NCBI GenBank assembly: GCA_963729935.1 | Contig: CAVSPW010000009.1 | Coordinates: 29,267-93,266, forward strand | Direction: 5' to 3' | DNA: 64,000 nucleotides | Origin: CAIKMD01 sp963729935 | GTDB lineage: Bacteria; Pseudomonadota; Alphaproteobacteria; ATCC43930; CGMCC-115725 | Shown here: positions 43,449 to 52,174 of the stretch, one piece after another | Layout: the number at the start of each line of letters is the position of its first letter | How positions within the stretch are numbered: position 1 is the stretch's first letter | Notes under the pieces: model-generated | The model's database searches: none | The model's input: the letters and a program-made list of their open reading frames with translations, nothing else | Told to the model about the DNA's origin: nothing | Made by a program: the position numbers and the translations under genes

Positions 43449-44867
43449 GTGGTAAGCGTTTCGAGGATATTCGGGGAGCAGCTTTTTCCCGAACGGCAGC
43501 TCCTCCTTAAGAGCTCCGGCGGTGTCCGACATATTGCGTTGCCCGGTTGGCTGCAAGCGGCCGTGCTTGCGGCATGCCTTGTTTCGGTCTGCGGCATCGT
43601 TTACCTCGCGGCCGGTTTCGCGCGTCTCCATGAAGCGGTTGATCAGCGCATCGAAGAAGCCCGCTCAAGCGCCCCATTGGCCGTTTCGGCCGATTCGACG
43701 AGCTTATACGAGATGCGGACTGAAATGGCGCAGATGCGTCATGATCTCGCGATGGTGAATCAGAACTACGCCGATGTGAGCGCACGTTATCAACAGACGC
43801 GCGACAAGCTTACCGCGCTCACGGCCGATAACGAGAAGCTTCGCGGCGAAGTCGGCGCGGCCGCGCAACGCGCCAAGGCATTGCAGCAGGCGCAGGACGA
43901 GGCATTGCGGCGTGCGAAGGCAGCCGAGCAGGCGCTCAACAGCAAGGCCGGCAATTTGTCGCAGTTGGCGAAGAATCTGGACGATAACAAATCGGAGTTG
44001 CGGCAATCGGAGGCCGAGCGCACGACGCTTCAGAATCGAGTCCAGCAGCTCCAGATGGAACTCCAGGCCGCCAACAGCCGCGCGACGGAGCAATCCTCGC
44101 AGACTGACGCAAAAGACCGGCCGCAGAAGCAGATCGCGACCGACCCGGCGCGCGCGGGCTCAATTCAGGGCAGCAATGCCCCGTCTGCCGTCGAGAACGC
44201 GGCGCCGCCTAGCGCCGTCGCGCCGGTGCCCGAACGCAAGCCGGACCCCAACACGCCGCATGCGCAGGCGGGTTCGTCGGAGCTCGAACGGCTGCTTGCT
44301 TCGACCGGTCTCGATATCGATCGACTGCTGAGCAGCCTCGGCACGCGGCCCGAAGGACAGGGTGGTCCTTACATCGCGCTCAACGGTCCCCACGCCGCGG
44401 AACTCGAACAGAATCGCCAGGAGGAGCTTAAGAGACTGGCAAAAATATTGCCGCTTCGCTCTCCGCTCGATCAATATCAACTCAGAAGCGGCTTTGGTCC
44501 TCGTATCGATCCCATCAATCACCATGCTTCTTTTCATCCCGGCCTTGACTTGGCGGCGCCTTATAAGAGCGCGGTTTATAGTACGGGTCCGGGTACCGTA
44601 ATTTTTACCGGTACGCGCGACAGCTACGGTCGCATGGTCGAAGTCGATCATGGTCACGGTATTGTCACACGATATGCGCATCTTCATCGTATTCTCGTCG
44701 CGCGTGGCCAGAAGATCGCCGCCCATACCGAGATCGGTGAACTCGGCAGCACGGGTCGGAGCACCGGGCCCCATGTGCATTACGAAGTGGACGTAGACGG
44801 GACGCCGCTCGATCCGGCGAAGTTCATGGAAGCAGGCAAGAATGTGGTTCAAATCAGTGGCAAGTAA
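43449..44867 (+). CDS. M23 peptidase (LytM-type) with coiled coil
   Basis: A membrane-anchored murein endopeptidase-like protein of about 472 residues. A single transmembrane helix (LQAAVLAACLVSVCGIVYLA) is followed by a long coiled coil (about residues 70-210, MRTEMAQMRHDLAMV ... LQNRVQQLQMELQAA), a proline-rich linker, and a C-terminal M23 domain. The M23 zinc motifs HPGLDLAAPYK (HxxxD) and HVHYEV (HxH) are complete, so it should be active. The start is uncertain: GTG 43449 or TTG 43425. Its last 26 bases overlap the bactofilin gene, a pairing known from cell-shape systems. Confidence 0.92.
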   Translation: MVSVSRIFGEQLFPERQLLLKSSGGVRHIALPGWLQAAVLAACLVSVCGIVYLAAGFARLHEAVDQRIEEARSSAPLAVSADSTSLYEMRTEMAQMRHDLAMVNQNYADVSARYQQTRDKLTALTADNEKLRGEVGAAAQRAKALQQAQDEALRRAKAAEQALNSKAGNLSQLAKNLDDNKSELRQSEAERTTLQNRVQQLQMELQAANSRATEQSSQTDAKDRPQKQIATDPARAGSIQGSNAPSAVENAAPPSAVAPVPERKPDPNTPHAQAGSSELERLLASTGLDIDRLLSSLGTRPEGQGGPYIALNGPHAAELEQNRQEELKRLAKILPLRSPLDQYQLRSGFGPRIDPINHHASFHPGLDLAAPYKSAVYSTGPGTVIFTGTRDSYGRMVEVDHGHGIVTRYAHLHRILVARGQKIAAHTEIGELGSTGRSTGPHVHYEVDVDGTPLDPAKFMEAGKNVVQISGK

Positions 44868-45309
44868 TAGCGGCGGCAGCAGCCAGCGTCGCCTCGCGCC
44901 GTCGATTTTGAGCGAAGGATTCCGGGTGGAGGGCGATGTCGTCTGCTCGGGCGAAGTACACATCAGCGGCGCGCTTTCCGGCAATCTGACGGCTGGAAAG
45001 ATCACTATCGGCGAGGGCGGTTCGGTCAGCGGCACGGTCGAAGCCGAGACCGCGGTGATTAACGGCGCATTGTCGGGTCGGCTGGTTGCCGTCAACGTCG
45101 TATTGGGCCGTGCCTCCCACGTCACTGCTGATATCGTCTACTGTTCGATGCGCATCGAGCCAGGCGCGGTGTTCGAAGGCTATAGCCGACGTGTCGAGCG
45201 CGACGAGGTACCCTCGAGCGAAACGAAGCAGCTCCCGCCGTCCGTGCAGAGCCTGCGCAGCGCTGCGGAGCGCGTCGAGATCGCAACGCACGCCGAAGCC
45301 GGTCACTGA
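44842..45309 (+). CDS. Bactofilin
   Basis: A 155-residue polymer-forming cytoskeletal protein (DUF583). The bactofilin beta-helix repeats are plain: SEGFRVEGDVVCSGEVHISG, LSGNLTAGKITIGEGGSVSG, VEAETAVINGALSGRL. Short unstructured N- and C-terminal tails flank it. It starts inside the 3' end of the M23 gene, so the two are coupled. In other bacteria bactofilins position M23 endopeptidases to shape curvature or stalks; the same is likely here. Confidence 0.94.
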   Translation: MWFKSVASNSGGSSQRRLAPSILSEGFRVEGDVVCSGEVHISGALSGNLTAGKITIGEGGSVSGTVEAETAVINGALSGRLVAVNVVLGRASHVTADIVYCSMRIEPGAVFEGYSRRVERDEVPSSETKQLPPSVQSLRSAAERVEIATHAEAGH

Positions 45310-46289
45310 CCGGCGAGCGCGGCCACAAAGGTCGCACGATCGACATTTCCTCCCGACGCAATCACGGCGACGGTTTTTCCCTGAACATCGAGCTTTCGGG
45401 CGAGGATGGCGGCGAGCGCCGCCGCGCCGCCCGGCTCGAGCACGAGTTTCAGCTCCTCGAATGCCACGCGCATCGCATGGCGGACTTCGTCGTCGCTCAC
45501 GGCGACGCCCCCTGCGACAAGTCGTTGCGCCAGCGCGAATGTGATCTCGCCCGGCATCGGCGCCAAGAGCGCATCGCAGATCGAACGCGCAGCGGGATCA
45601 TTGTTCAAACGCTCGCCTGCGAGAAGCGACCGGCGCATGTCGTCGAGGCCTTCGGGCTCGGCCGCGTAGACTTCCGTGCGCGGGCTGGCATCGGCCAAGG
45701 CCAGCGCGCATCCTGTTATCAATCCGCCGCCGCTGCAGCTCGCGACCATGAGATCGACGATTTGCCCCGATGTTTCCGCCTCCGCCGCGATTTCGAGTCC
45801 GATCGTGCCTTGGCCTGCGATCACTCGACCGTCATCATAGGGTGGAAGCAATTCGGCGCCGCGCTCGGCTGCAATGCGCGCAGCGAGCGCCTCCCGGTTT
45901 TCGCGATAGCGGTCGTAAAGCATGATTTCGGCGCCATAGGAGCGGGTGTTGGCGATCTTGATCGACGGCGCGTCGGACGGCATGACGATGACGGCCGGCA
46001 TGCCGAGCAATTGTGCCGCCGCGGCGACGCCTTGGGCGTGGTTGCCCGAGGAATAGGCGACCACGCCATTGCGCCGTTCGGCCATCCCAAGTTGCGAGAG
46101 CGCATTGTAGGCGCCGCGGAACTTGAACGAGCCGGTACGCTGCAGGCACTCGGCCTTGACGAGCAATCGGCAGCCAAGTGTGGCGTCAAGCCGCGGCGAG
46201 GAAAGCAGTGGCGTCGGCAGGGCCTTTCCTCGGAGCCGCGTCGCCGCCGCGCGCACGGCACGGGCGTCGGGCAGGCACGGCGTAGCCAT
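45303..46289 (-). CDS. Threonine/serine dehydratase-like PLP enzyme
   Basis: A 328-residue fold-type II PLP enzyme. The PLP lysine is in TGSFKFRGAYN, the substrate-binding loop is SSGNHAQG, and the phosphate-binding glycine loop is SCSGGGLITG. No C-terminal ACT domain, so it is a catabolic-type threonine dehydratase or serine racemase. ATG 46289 lies 2 nt after the stop of the lytic transglycosylase gene; the frame stays open upstream but that part is the transglycosylase antiframe. It overlaps the bactofilin gene tail by 7 bases, convergent. Confidence 0.9.
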   Translation of the reverse strand: MATPCLPDARAVRAAATRLRGKALPTPLLSSPRLDATLGCRLLVKAECLQRTGSFKFRGAYNALSQLGMAERRNGVVAYSSGNHAQGVAAAAQLLGMPAVIVMPSDAPSIKIANTRSYGAEIMLYDRYRENREALAARIAAERGAELLPPYDDGRVIAGQGTIGLEIAAEAETSGQIVDLMVASCSGGGLITGCALALADASPRTEVYAAEPEGLDDMRRSLLAGERLNNDPAARSICDALLAPMPGEITFALAQRLVAGGVAVSDDEVRHAMRVAFEELKLVLEPGGAAALAAILARKLDVQGKTVAVIASGGNVDRATFVAALAGQ

Positions 46290-46291
46290 GG

Positions 46292-48250
46292 TCAGCGCTT
46301 GAGGTCGCCGGCGAGCGAAAATCCCGGCAGATGCGCGTCGAGGCGAAGGCGATAGATCTGAAGGTTCTCGAGCACGCGCTGGACGTAATTGCGTGTTTCG
46401 GTGAACGGGATGCGCTCGATCCAATCGACCATATCGACATTGTCGTGACGCGGGTCGCCGTGGTCGCGCATCCACTGGCGCACGCGCGACGGCCCGGCGT
46501 TGTAGGAAGCCACCGCAAGGACGTATGAGCCGGAGAAATTGTCGATGAGCGAATTAAGATAGGCGCGCCCGAGCGTCACGTTATAGGCGACATCATGCGT
46601 GAGCCGCTTGCGCGAGAAGGGCATGTGGAGAGACTTGGCGATCTTGCTCGCCGTAGCCGGCATCAACTGCATCATGCCGAGAGCGCCGGAGCCGCTGACA
46701 GCGCCGCGATCGAAGGCACTCTCCTGCCGAGTCATCGCGAGCACGAGCGGCATTTCGATGTTGCCGCCCGGCGGCAGCTTGGCGATCGGATATCCGTCGT
46801 CGAGCAGCGTCACGCCTGCATAGCTTGCATGCTTCGCCGCCATCACGGCGATGTCGGGGCGGTCGACCACATGCGCTAGGCGCGCAACGAGGATGAAACC
46901 CGCCGCTGTCTGTTGTTCGGCGGTGATGCGGCGCAGAAACGGCGCGAGATCGTCCTGGTCGCCGATTTGTGCGAGATCGCGCGCAACCTGAACGAGTTCG
47001 TTGCGCTCGAATGCGGCAATCTCCTCGGCATTCGGTTTCGGCTCCTTGAAAGCCGTGGCAGGCCCGGCGCTGCCAAGATGAGCGGCCGCAAGCTGTCCAT
47101 AATAGGTTGTCATCTGCGGCGCTGCGCTGCTATACCAGGCTTCGGCGAGCGAAACTTGGTTCATCGCGTCAGCCGCCCGCGCCGCCCAATAAGCGCCGCG
47201 CGCAAGGCTGATCGGAAGCTTCACCGCGTCGTAAAGCCGGACGAAGTGATTGTAGGCGAGCTGCGGCTGATGGAGCACGCGCAGTCCAATCCAGCCGGCA
47301 AGAAATTCAAGCTCAGCAAAAGTCGGGCCGCTCGACAATCGATGTCCCGCAGCGAGCCGATAGGCGCGTTCGCTTTGACCGTCGTCGAGCAGGCGGCGCG
47401 CGACGATAAGGCGTTCGGCGGCCCAAGCCTCGGGACGCTCGAGATCGGCGGGCGGATGTTCGAGAATGTCGGCTGCATCGTCATCCAGATCGTTGTGCCG
47501 GCGCCACCTCAAGCGCTCGTAGAGCAGGCCGGGATCATTCCGCAGGCGCGCTGGAACGCGGGCAAGCAGGCCTTCGACGCCGGGGCTCATATCGGCGAGA
47601 GCCAGTCGTGCTTGGCCAAGCGCGGCCTCTTCGGGGCCGACGTGACGCAGCATGCGCTTGGCCTGAACCGCTTGCCCATCCCAAATCAAGCGATCGAGAC
47701 GGCGGACATTGTCCTCTTCACGTAACACGCCGCGATAGCGTTGCAGCATGAGCTTTTCTTCGACCGCACTGAAGTCGCCCTCGATCCAGGCTTGGCGGAT
47801 CAACGCGTCGGCATCGTCCTTGCGGTCTGACGCCATCCAGATTTGTGCTTGTCGCAGCCTCGCCGCCGGTAGGACGGGCGGATGCACCTTGAACCACGCA
47901 TTCAACTGCGCGTCCGTCGCGGTCGCGATGGCCTCTTCCGCCCGTTCGCGCAAGACCTTCTGCGCAGGCCAGTCGGGGTGGGCATCGATGAAGGCGGTGA
48001 TGGCCGCAAAGCTCGCGCCGGATGCCGGTTGCCTGTCTTGAAGCCAGTGAAGGGCGGTGGCAGGGAGCGGGTCACGAGCGGTTGCGGCCACGCGATACGA
48101 TCGCGCCCAATCCCCACGCTTCGCCGCGGTAAAAGCCTCGGCGTAGATGCGACGATCCCTTTCCGACAATTGTGCCGCGCGCACGGGTGCGGCACCGCAA
48201 CCGGCGAAAACGACCGCTGCCAAAAGCGTAAATGCCAGTTTAAGCTTCAT
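46292..48250 (-). CDS. Soluble lytic murein transglycosylase (Slt70-like)
   Basis: A 652-residue periplasmic enzyme cleaving the MurNAc-GlcNAc bond with 1,6-anhydro product. It has a signal peptide (LAFTLLAAVVFAGCGAAP; the FAGC may be a lipobox, otherwise cleavage near VRAA), a long superhelical TPR-like U domain, and a C-terminal SLT domain. Catalytic Glu is in MTRQESAFD; ALGMMQLMPATA and VASYNAGPSRV follow as in family 1. ATG 48250 is preferred; a GTG at 48271 is the alternative. Upstream of the dehydratase gene, with likely shared transcript. Confidence 0.93.
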   Translation of the reverse strand: MKLKLAFTLLAAVVFAGCGAAPVRAAQLSERDRRIYAEAFTAAKRGDWARSYRVAATARDPLPATALHWLQDRQPASGASFAAITAFIDAHPDWPAQKVLRERAEEAIATATDAQLNAWFKVHPPVLPAARLRQAQIWMASDRKDDADALIRQAWIEGDFSAVEEKLMLQRYRGVLREEDNVRRLDRLIWDGQAVQAKRMLRHVGPEEAALGQARLALADMSPGVEGLLARVPARLRNDPGLLYERLRWRRHNDLDDDAADILEHPPADLERPEAWAAERLIVARRLLDDGQSERAYRLAAGHRLSSGPTFAELEFLAGWIGLRVLHQPQLAYNHFVRLYDAVKLPISLARGAYWAARAADAMNQVSLAEAWYSSAAPQMTTYYGQLAAAHLGSAGPATAFKEPKPNAEEIAAFERNELVQVARDLAQIGDQDDLAPFLRRITAEQQTAAGFILVARLAHVVDRPDIAVMAAKHASYAGVTLLDDGYPIAKLPPGGNIEMPLVLAMTRQESAFDRGAVSGSGALGMMQLMPATASKIAKSLHMPFSRKRLTHDVAYNVTLGRAYLNSLIDNFSGSYVLAVASYNAGPSRVRQWMRDHGDPRHDNVDMVDWIERIPFTETRNYVQRVLENLQIYRLRLDAHLPGFSLAGDLKR

Positions 48251-48386
48251 TCGCTGCCAAACCAGAACCACGATATCGTAGCTGTAACTGGTGGCGAAAC
48301 AATTAATTTACCGTTGACCATTGTTGCTCGGGCCTACGCCTTGGCCTATCGTCGACGCGCTACAGGGGCATTGGTGGAGGCCATCC

Positions 48387-49262
48387 ATGCTGAAGGGATC
48401 GCTCGTCGCGCTCATCACGCCGTTCCGCAACGGGACCGTGGATGAGAAGGCGTTCCAGAGTTTTGTCGACTGGCAGATCGCCCAAGGCACGCACGGCGTC
48501 GTTCCGTGCGGTACCACCGGTGAGTCTCCGACCTTGAGCCACGGAGAACACAAGCGAGTTGTCGAGCTTTGCGTCGAGGTCGCCAAGGGACGCGTGCCGG
48601 TGGTCGCCGGAACGGGTTCCAACTCTACCGCCGAGGCGATCGATCTGACGCGTCACGCCAAGGAGGCAGGCGCCGATGCGGCTCTCGTCGTCACGCCCTA
48701 TTACAACAAGCCGACGCAGGAAGGGCTCTATCAGCATTACAAGGCGATCAACGACGCCGTCGATTTGCCCATCATCATCTACAACATTCCAGGGCGCTGC
48801 GTCATCGACATGAACGTCGCTACCATGGCGCGGCTCGCCATGCTCCCGAATATCGCGGGGGTCAAGGACGCGACCAACGATTTGGTTCGGCCGTTGCGTA
48901 CCCGCGCCGCAATCAGCGGGGATTTTTCGATTCTGTCGGGCGAAGACGGGACCGCATTGGCGTTCTTGGCGCAAGGCGGCGACGGCTGCATATCGGTCAC
49001 GGCCAATATCGCGCCGCGTGTTTGCGCGGATATGCACGAGGCTTGGCAGAAGGGCGATACCGCGACGGCGATGAAGATCAACGCGCGGCTGGCGCCGTTG
49101 CACGATGCGCTTTTCGTTGAAACCAGTCCGGCCCCTGTGAAATACGCTTGCTCGCTTATTGGTCAATCAACTGCCGAGGTCCGGTTGCCGCTTGTGGCGG
49201 CGAGCGCGCAAGCACAGGAGGCTGTCCGCACCGCCATGCGTTCGGCGGGCGTGCTCAACTGA
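48387..49262 (+). CDS. dapA: 4-hydroxy-tetrahydrodipicolinate synthase
   Basis: First committed enzyme of lysine/diaminopimelate synthesis: condenses pyruvate with aspartate semialdehyde. 291 residues. Active-site elements: GTTGESPTLS, YYNKPTQEGLY, the tyrosine and arginine of IIIYNIPGRC, and the Schiff-base lysine in IAGVKDAT. GGAGG upstream of ATG 48387 fixes the start. It is followed closely by smpB, as in many alphaproteobacteria. Confidence 0.96.
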   Translation: MLKGSLVALITPFRNGTVDEKAFQSFVDWQIAQGTHGVVPCGTTGESPTLSHGEHKRVVELCVEVAKGRVPVVAGTGSNSTAEAIDLTRHAKEAGADAALVVTPYYNKPTQEGLYQHYKAINDAVDLPIIIYNIPGRCVIDMNVATMARLAMLPNIAGVKDATNDLVRPLRTRAAISGDFSILSGEDGTALAFLAQGGDGCISVTANIAPRVCADMHEAWQKGDTATAMKINARLAPLHDALFVETSPAPVKYACSLIGQSTAEVRLPLVAASAQAQEAVRTAMRSAGVLN

Positions 49263-49272
49263 GCAGCGCCTG

Positions 49273-49740
49273 ATGGCGCTGCGCGGCGACGAGCGGTACG
49301 TCGCGCTCAATCGGCGGGCGCGGCACGATTATCTCATCGAAGATACGATCGAGGCGGGAATCGCGCTGACCGGCACCGAGGTCAAGGTCCTGCGGCAAGG
49401 TTTGGGCAGTATCGCCGAGGCCTATGCGGCCGAGCGGGGCGACGAGCTCTTTCTCGTGAACGCGCATATACCGGAATATCCTGCGGCGCGTTTCAACCAC
49501 GAACCGCGTCGGCCCAGGCTGCTGCTGCTGCATCGGCGCGAGATCAATCGTCTCCTAGGCGCAATCAAGCGGGAGGGCATCACGATCGTGCCGTTGGCGA
49601 TTTATTTCAACGAGCGTGGTCGGGCGAAAATCGAGTTGGGCATCGCCAAGGGCAAGCGGAAATCCGATAAACGTGAAGCGGAAAAGGCGCGCGACTGGCA
49701 GCGCAGCCGGGCACGCATCATGCGCGCGCATAACCGTTAA
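49273..49740 (+). CDS. smpB: SsrA-binding protein (tmRNA cofactor)
   Basis: A 155-residue RNA-binding beta-barrel protein that delivers tmRNA to stalled ribosomes. Typical sequence: NRRARHDYLIEDTIEAGIAL, LTGTEVKVLRQG, FLVNAHIPEY, and the basic tail GIAKGKRKSDKREAEKARDW. It starts 10 nt after the dapA stop. Its 3' end overlaps the uracil-DNA glycosylase gene on the other strand by 4 bases. The ssrA gene is not in the window. Confidence 0.96.
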   Translation: MALRGDERYVALNRRARHDYLIEDTIEAGIALTGTEVKVLRQGLGSIAEAYAAERGDELFLVNAHIPEYPAARFNHEPRRPRLLLLHRREINRLLGAIKREGITIVPLAIYFNERGRAKIELGIAKGKRKSDKREAEKARDWQRSRARIMRAHNR

Positions 49741-50384
49741 GCCGCAATCAGTCGGCGCAGTTCGTGGAATACGGATTCGAACATCGCGGTGGTGAGCTTG
49801 CCGGTGTTCGTGTTGTAACGCGAGCAATGATAGCTGTCGGCAAGCGCCGGTCCGTCGATGAGCCGGTGAACGGCGCCGTGACGAAAGACAAAGGCGGACT
49901 TCTTTTGTGCGAGCGCTGCGAGTACCGCGTCATGCGCGATACGCCCGAGTGCCAGGATTGCCCTCAATTCTTTCATTGAGCCGATTTCGGCAGCCAGAAA
50001 CGGCCGACAAGCCCCGATTTCGGCGGGTAGAGGTTTGTTTTCCGGCGGGACGCAACGGACGGCGTTGCTGATGCGGCAGCCGACGAGCGTCAAGCCGTCA
50101 TCGGCGCTTGCCGCATAATCGCCACGGGCAAATCCATATTTCCTCAGCGTTCCGTAAAGCAAGTCGCCGGCAAAGTCGCCGGTGAAGGGCCGACCGGTGC
50201 GGTTCGCGCCTTTAAGCCCCGGTGCCAGGCCGACGATCAAAAGCGGCGCGGCGAGGCTGCCAAAGGAAGGTACGGGTGCGTTGTGCCAATCCGGATGGGC
50301 CTTGCGCTGGACGCCGCGAAACTTGGCGAGGCGAGGGCAGCGGGCGCAGTCTCGGCCGGGCTCGTCTCTAACCTCCGCCGTCAC
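49737..50384 (-). CDS. Uracil-DNA glycosylase, family 5 (UdgB-like)
   Basis: A 215-residue base-excision repair enzyme of the iron-sulfur UDG group. Motif A: VGLAPGLKGANRTGRPFTGD (the family-5 GLAPG, with no catalytic Asp/Asn as in family 1). Motif B is YHCSRYNTNTGKL, again family 5. Cluster cysteines: CARCP near the N-terminus, and C in VGCRISNAVRC with a later C in GACRPFL. It acts on uracil, hypoxanthine and similar bases. Its ATG overlaps the stop of the upstream NYN gene (ATGA). Confidence 0.92.
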   Translation of the reverse strand: MTAEVRDEPGRDCARCPRLAKFRGVQRKAHPDWHNAPVPSFGSLAAPLLIVGLAPGLKGANRTGRPFTGDFAGDLLYGTLRKYGFARGDYAASADDGLTLVGCRISNAVRCVPPENKPLPAEIGACRPFLAAEIGSMKELRAILALGRIAHDAVLAALAQKKSAFVFRHGAVHRLIDGPALADSYHCSRYNTNTGKLTTAMFESVFHELRRLIAA

Positions 50385-50950
50385 GAGTGGCTGTCGGAAT
50401 AATGCTGATCGCGGTGATGGTTCTGCGCCCGCATGATCTGCGGTGCCAGATCCTGAAGCTCGATGAAGACATCGGCCTGGCGACGCAATTCGTCGGCAAT
50501 CATGGGCGGCGAGGACCGAATCGTCGAGACCACCGAGACGCGCAGGCCCTTGCGCTGTACGGCTTCGACCAGACGACGAAAATCGCCGTCTCCCGAAAAT
50601 ATCACAATATGATCGATCGATTGTGCCATCTCCATCACGTCGATGGCGAGTTCGATATCCATATTTCCTTTGAGTTTTCGGCGGCCCGTCGCGTCGGTGT
50701 ATTCCTTCGTCGGCTTCGTGACCATCGTGTAGCCGTTATAGTCGAGCCAGTCCACCAGCGGGCGTAACGGCGAATATTCCTGATCTTCGATCAATGCCGT
50801 GTAATAGAAGGCACGAATGAGTCGTGCCTTGCTCCCGAAGAGATCGAGCAGCCGCTTGTAATCGATATCGAACGCGAGCGCTCTCGCTGCTGCATAGAGA
50901 TTTGCGCCGTCGATGAAAAGAGCTACGCGTTCTTCAGGATAAAAATGCAT
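50381..50950 (-). CDS. NYN-domain protein (LabA/DUF88-like, putative ribonuclease)
   Basis: A 189-residue PIN-like NYN protein. Acidic catalytic residues are in ALFIDGANLY, GNMDIELAIDVMEMA and FSGDGDFRRLVE, in the order expected for a metal-dependent RNase. A C-terminal helical tail ends with HHRDQHYSDSHS. GTGGAG about 8 nt before ATG 50950 supports the start over 51001. It is translationally coupled to the uracil-DNA glycosylase gene. Confidence 0.9.
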   Translation of the reverse strand: MHFYPEERVALFIDGANLYAAARALAFDIDYKRLLDLFGSKARLIRAFYYTALIEDQEYSPLRPLVDWLDYNGYTMVTKPTKEYTDATGRRKLKGNMDIELAIDVMEMAQSIDHIVIFSGDGDFRRLVEAVQRKGLRVSVVSTIRSSPPMIADELRRQADVFIELQDLAPQIMRAQNHHRDQHYSDSHS

Positions 50951-51151
50951 ACCGGCTACTCCACGAGGCTCGCGAAATACGGAATTATTAGCCGCTATCA
51001 TGGGTATGCCGTCAAGCGCGCCCCCTGCATATCGGGCGAGAGTTTATGTTCGTTAACGGAGCAGTGGTATGGGCGGTTGTGGCTAGCCTATGATCGTGCA
51101 ATCTCGCGGCGAGATTGGATGTCACGGCGTAAAGAAAGAGGAGCGGAATAG

Positions 51152-52139
51152 ATGCGTTTCATTCGTTTGCTCGACGTTGCGCGCTTCGCGGCGTTTGCTT
51201 TCCTCGCGTCGACATTTGCGGCGGGGCATCCCGGCCACGTGGCGGCAGCGGAGAGGTTGCGCGTGGGCGATCCCTCGGTTCAAGCCTTTTCCTTTGTTCC
51301 CCTCGATGTCGGCGTCAAATTCGGAATTTTTCAGAAATATGGCATCGATATCGATCGCATCTCCGTTTCCGGCAGTGCCAAGCTTCATCAGGCTATGGTC
51401 GCGGGGGCTTTCGATATCGCGATCGGGGCCGGCTCGGATCTCGCCTTTCTCGTGAAAGGCGCTCCTGAACTCGCGGTTGCCGCAATGGCAGGACCGCCCC
51501 TCCTATTCGGTTTTGACGTGCGTTACGACTTTCCGGGCAAGACCGCCGATGACCTGAAAGGCAAGAGATTCGGCATATCGACGGTCGGATCGCTGACGCA
51601 ATGGTTCGTGCTGCGTATGGCGAAGCAAAAAGGCTGGTCGCGCGACGATATCCCGATGATCGCCGTCGGCGCTGAAACGCCGGGTCAGACCGCCGCGCTC
51701 TTGACCAATCAGGTCGATGTGCTGGTGAGTTCCGCCTCGCTCGGCTTCCAATTGGAGGCAGACAAGCGCGGCCGCATGCTTTTTCCGGCATCGGACATCG
51801 TAAAGGATTTTATGCTGCACGCGATTTTCGCGTCCGATGAACTCATGAAACGCGATCCCGACGCAATCCGAAATTTCCTCAAGGGATGGTTCGAGACGAT
51901 CGCCTACATGCGCACTCACAAAGCGGAGACGATTGAAGCGCAACGCGCGCGCACCGATTTCTCCGAAGCGGTCGAGGATCGCGAATACGATCTCGTGATG
52001 CCGATGTTTTCCGCCGATGGTCGCTTCAGCCCGAGCGCGATTAAGGTGTTGCAGCAATCCTTCGTCGATCTGAAGATCCTCGAACTCGGAGCCCGATCTC
52101 ACAAAATACTATACCGAGGCGTATTTGCCGAAGAAGTGA
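51152..52139 (+). CDS. NMT1/THI5-like substrate-binding protein, frameshifted near its 3' end
   Basis: A periplasmic ABC-type binding protein of about 328 residues with signal peptide (FAAFAFLASTFAAGHPGHVAAA). Fold segments: PLDVGVKFGIFQKYGIDIDR, AGAFDIAIGAGSDLAF, LKGKRFGISTVGSLTQ and TNQVDVLVSS. Near 52088 one extra base (GG at 52088-52089) shifts the frame. In the other frame the sequence continues PDLTKYYTEAYLPKK and stops with TGA at 52137-52139, the usual ending of this family. As read, the frame runs on instead and joins the next gene, giving one 670-codon frame to 53164. A second gene seems more plausible than a fusion protein. Confidence 0.8.
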
Positions 52140-52174
52140 ACGCGGCGCGCGCCATCGCAAGGAGGAACAAGAAA

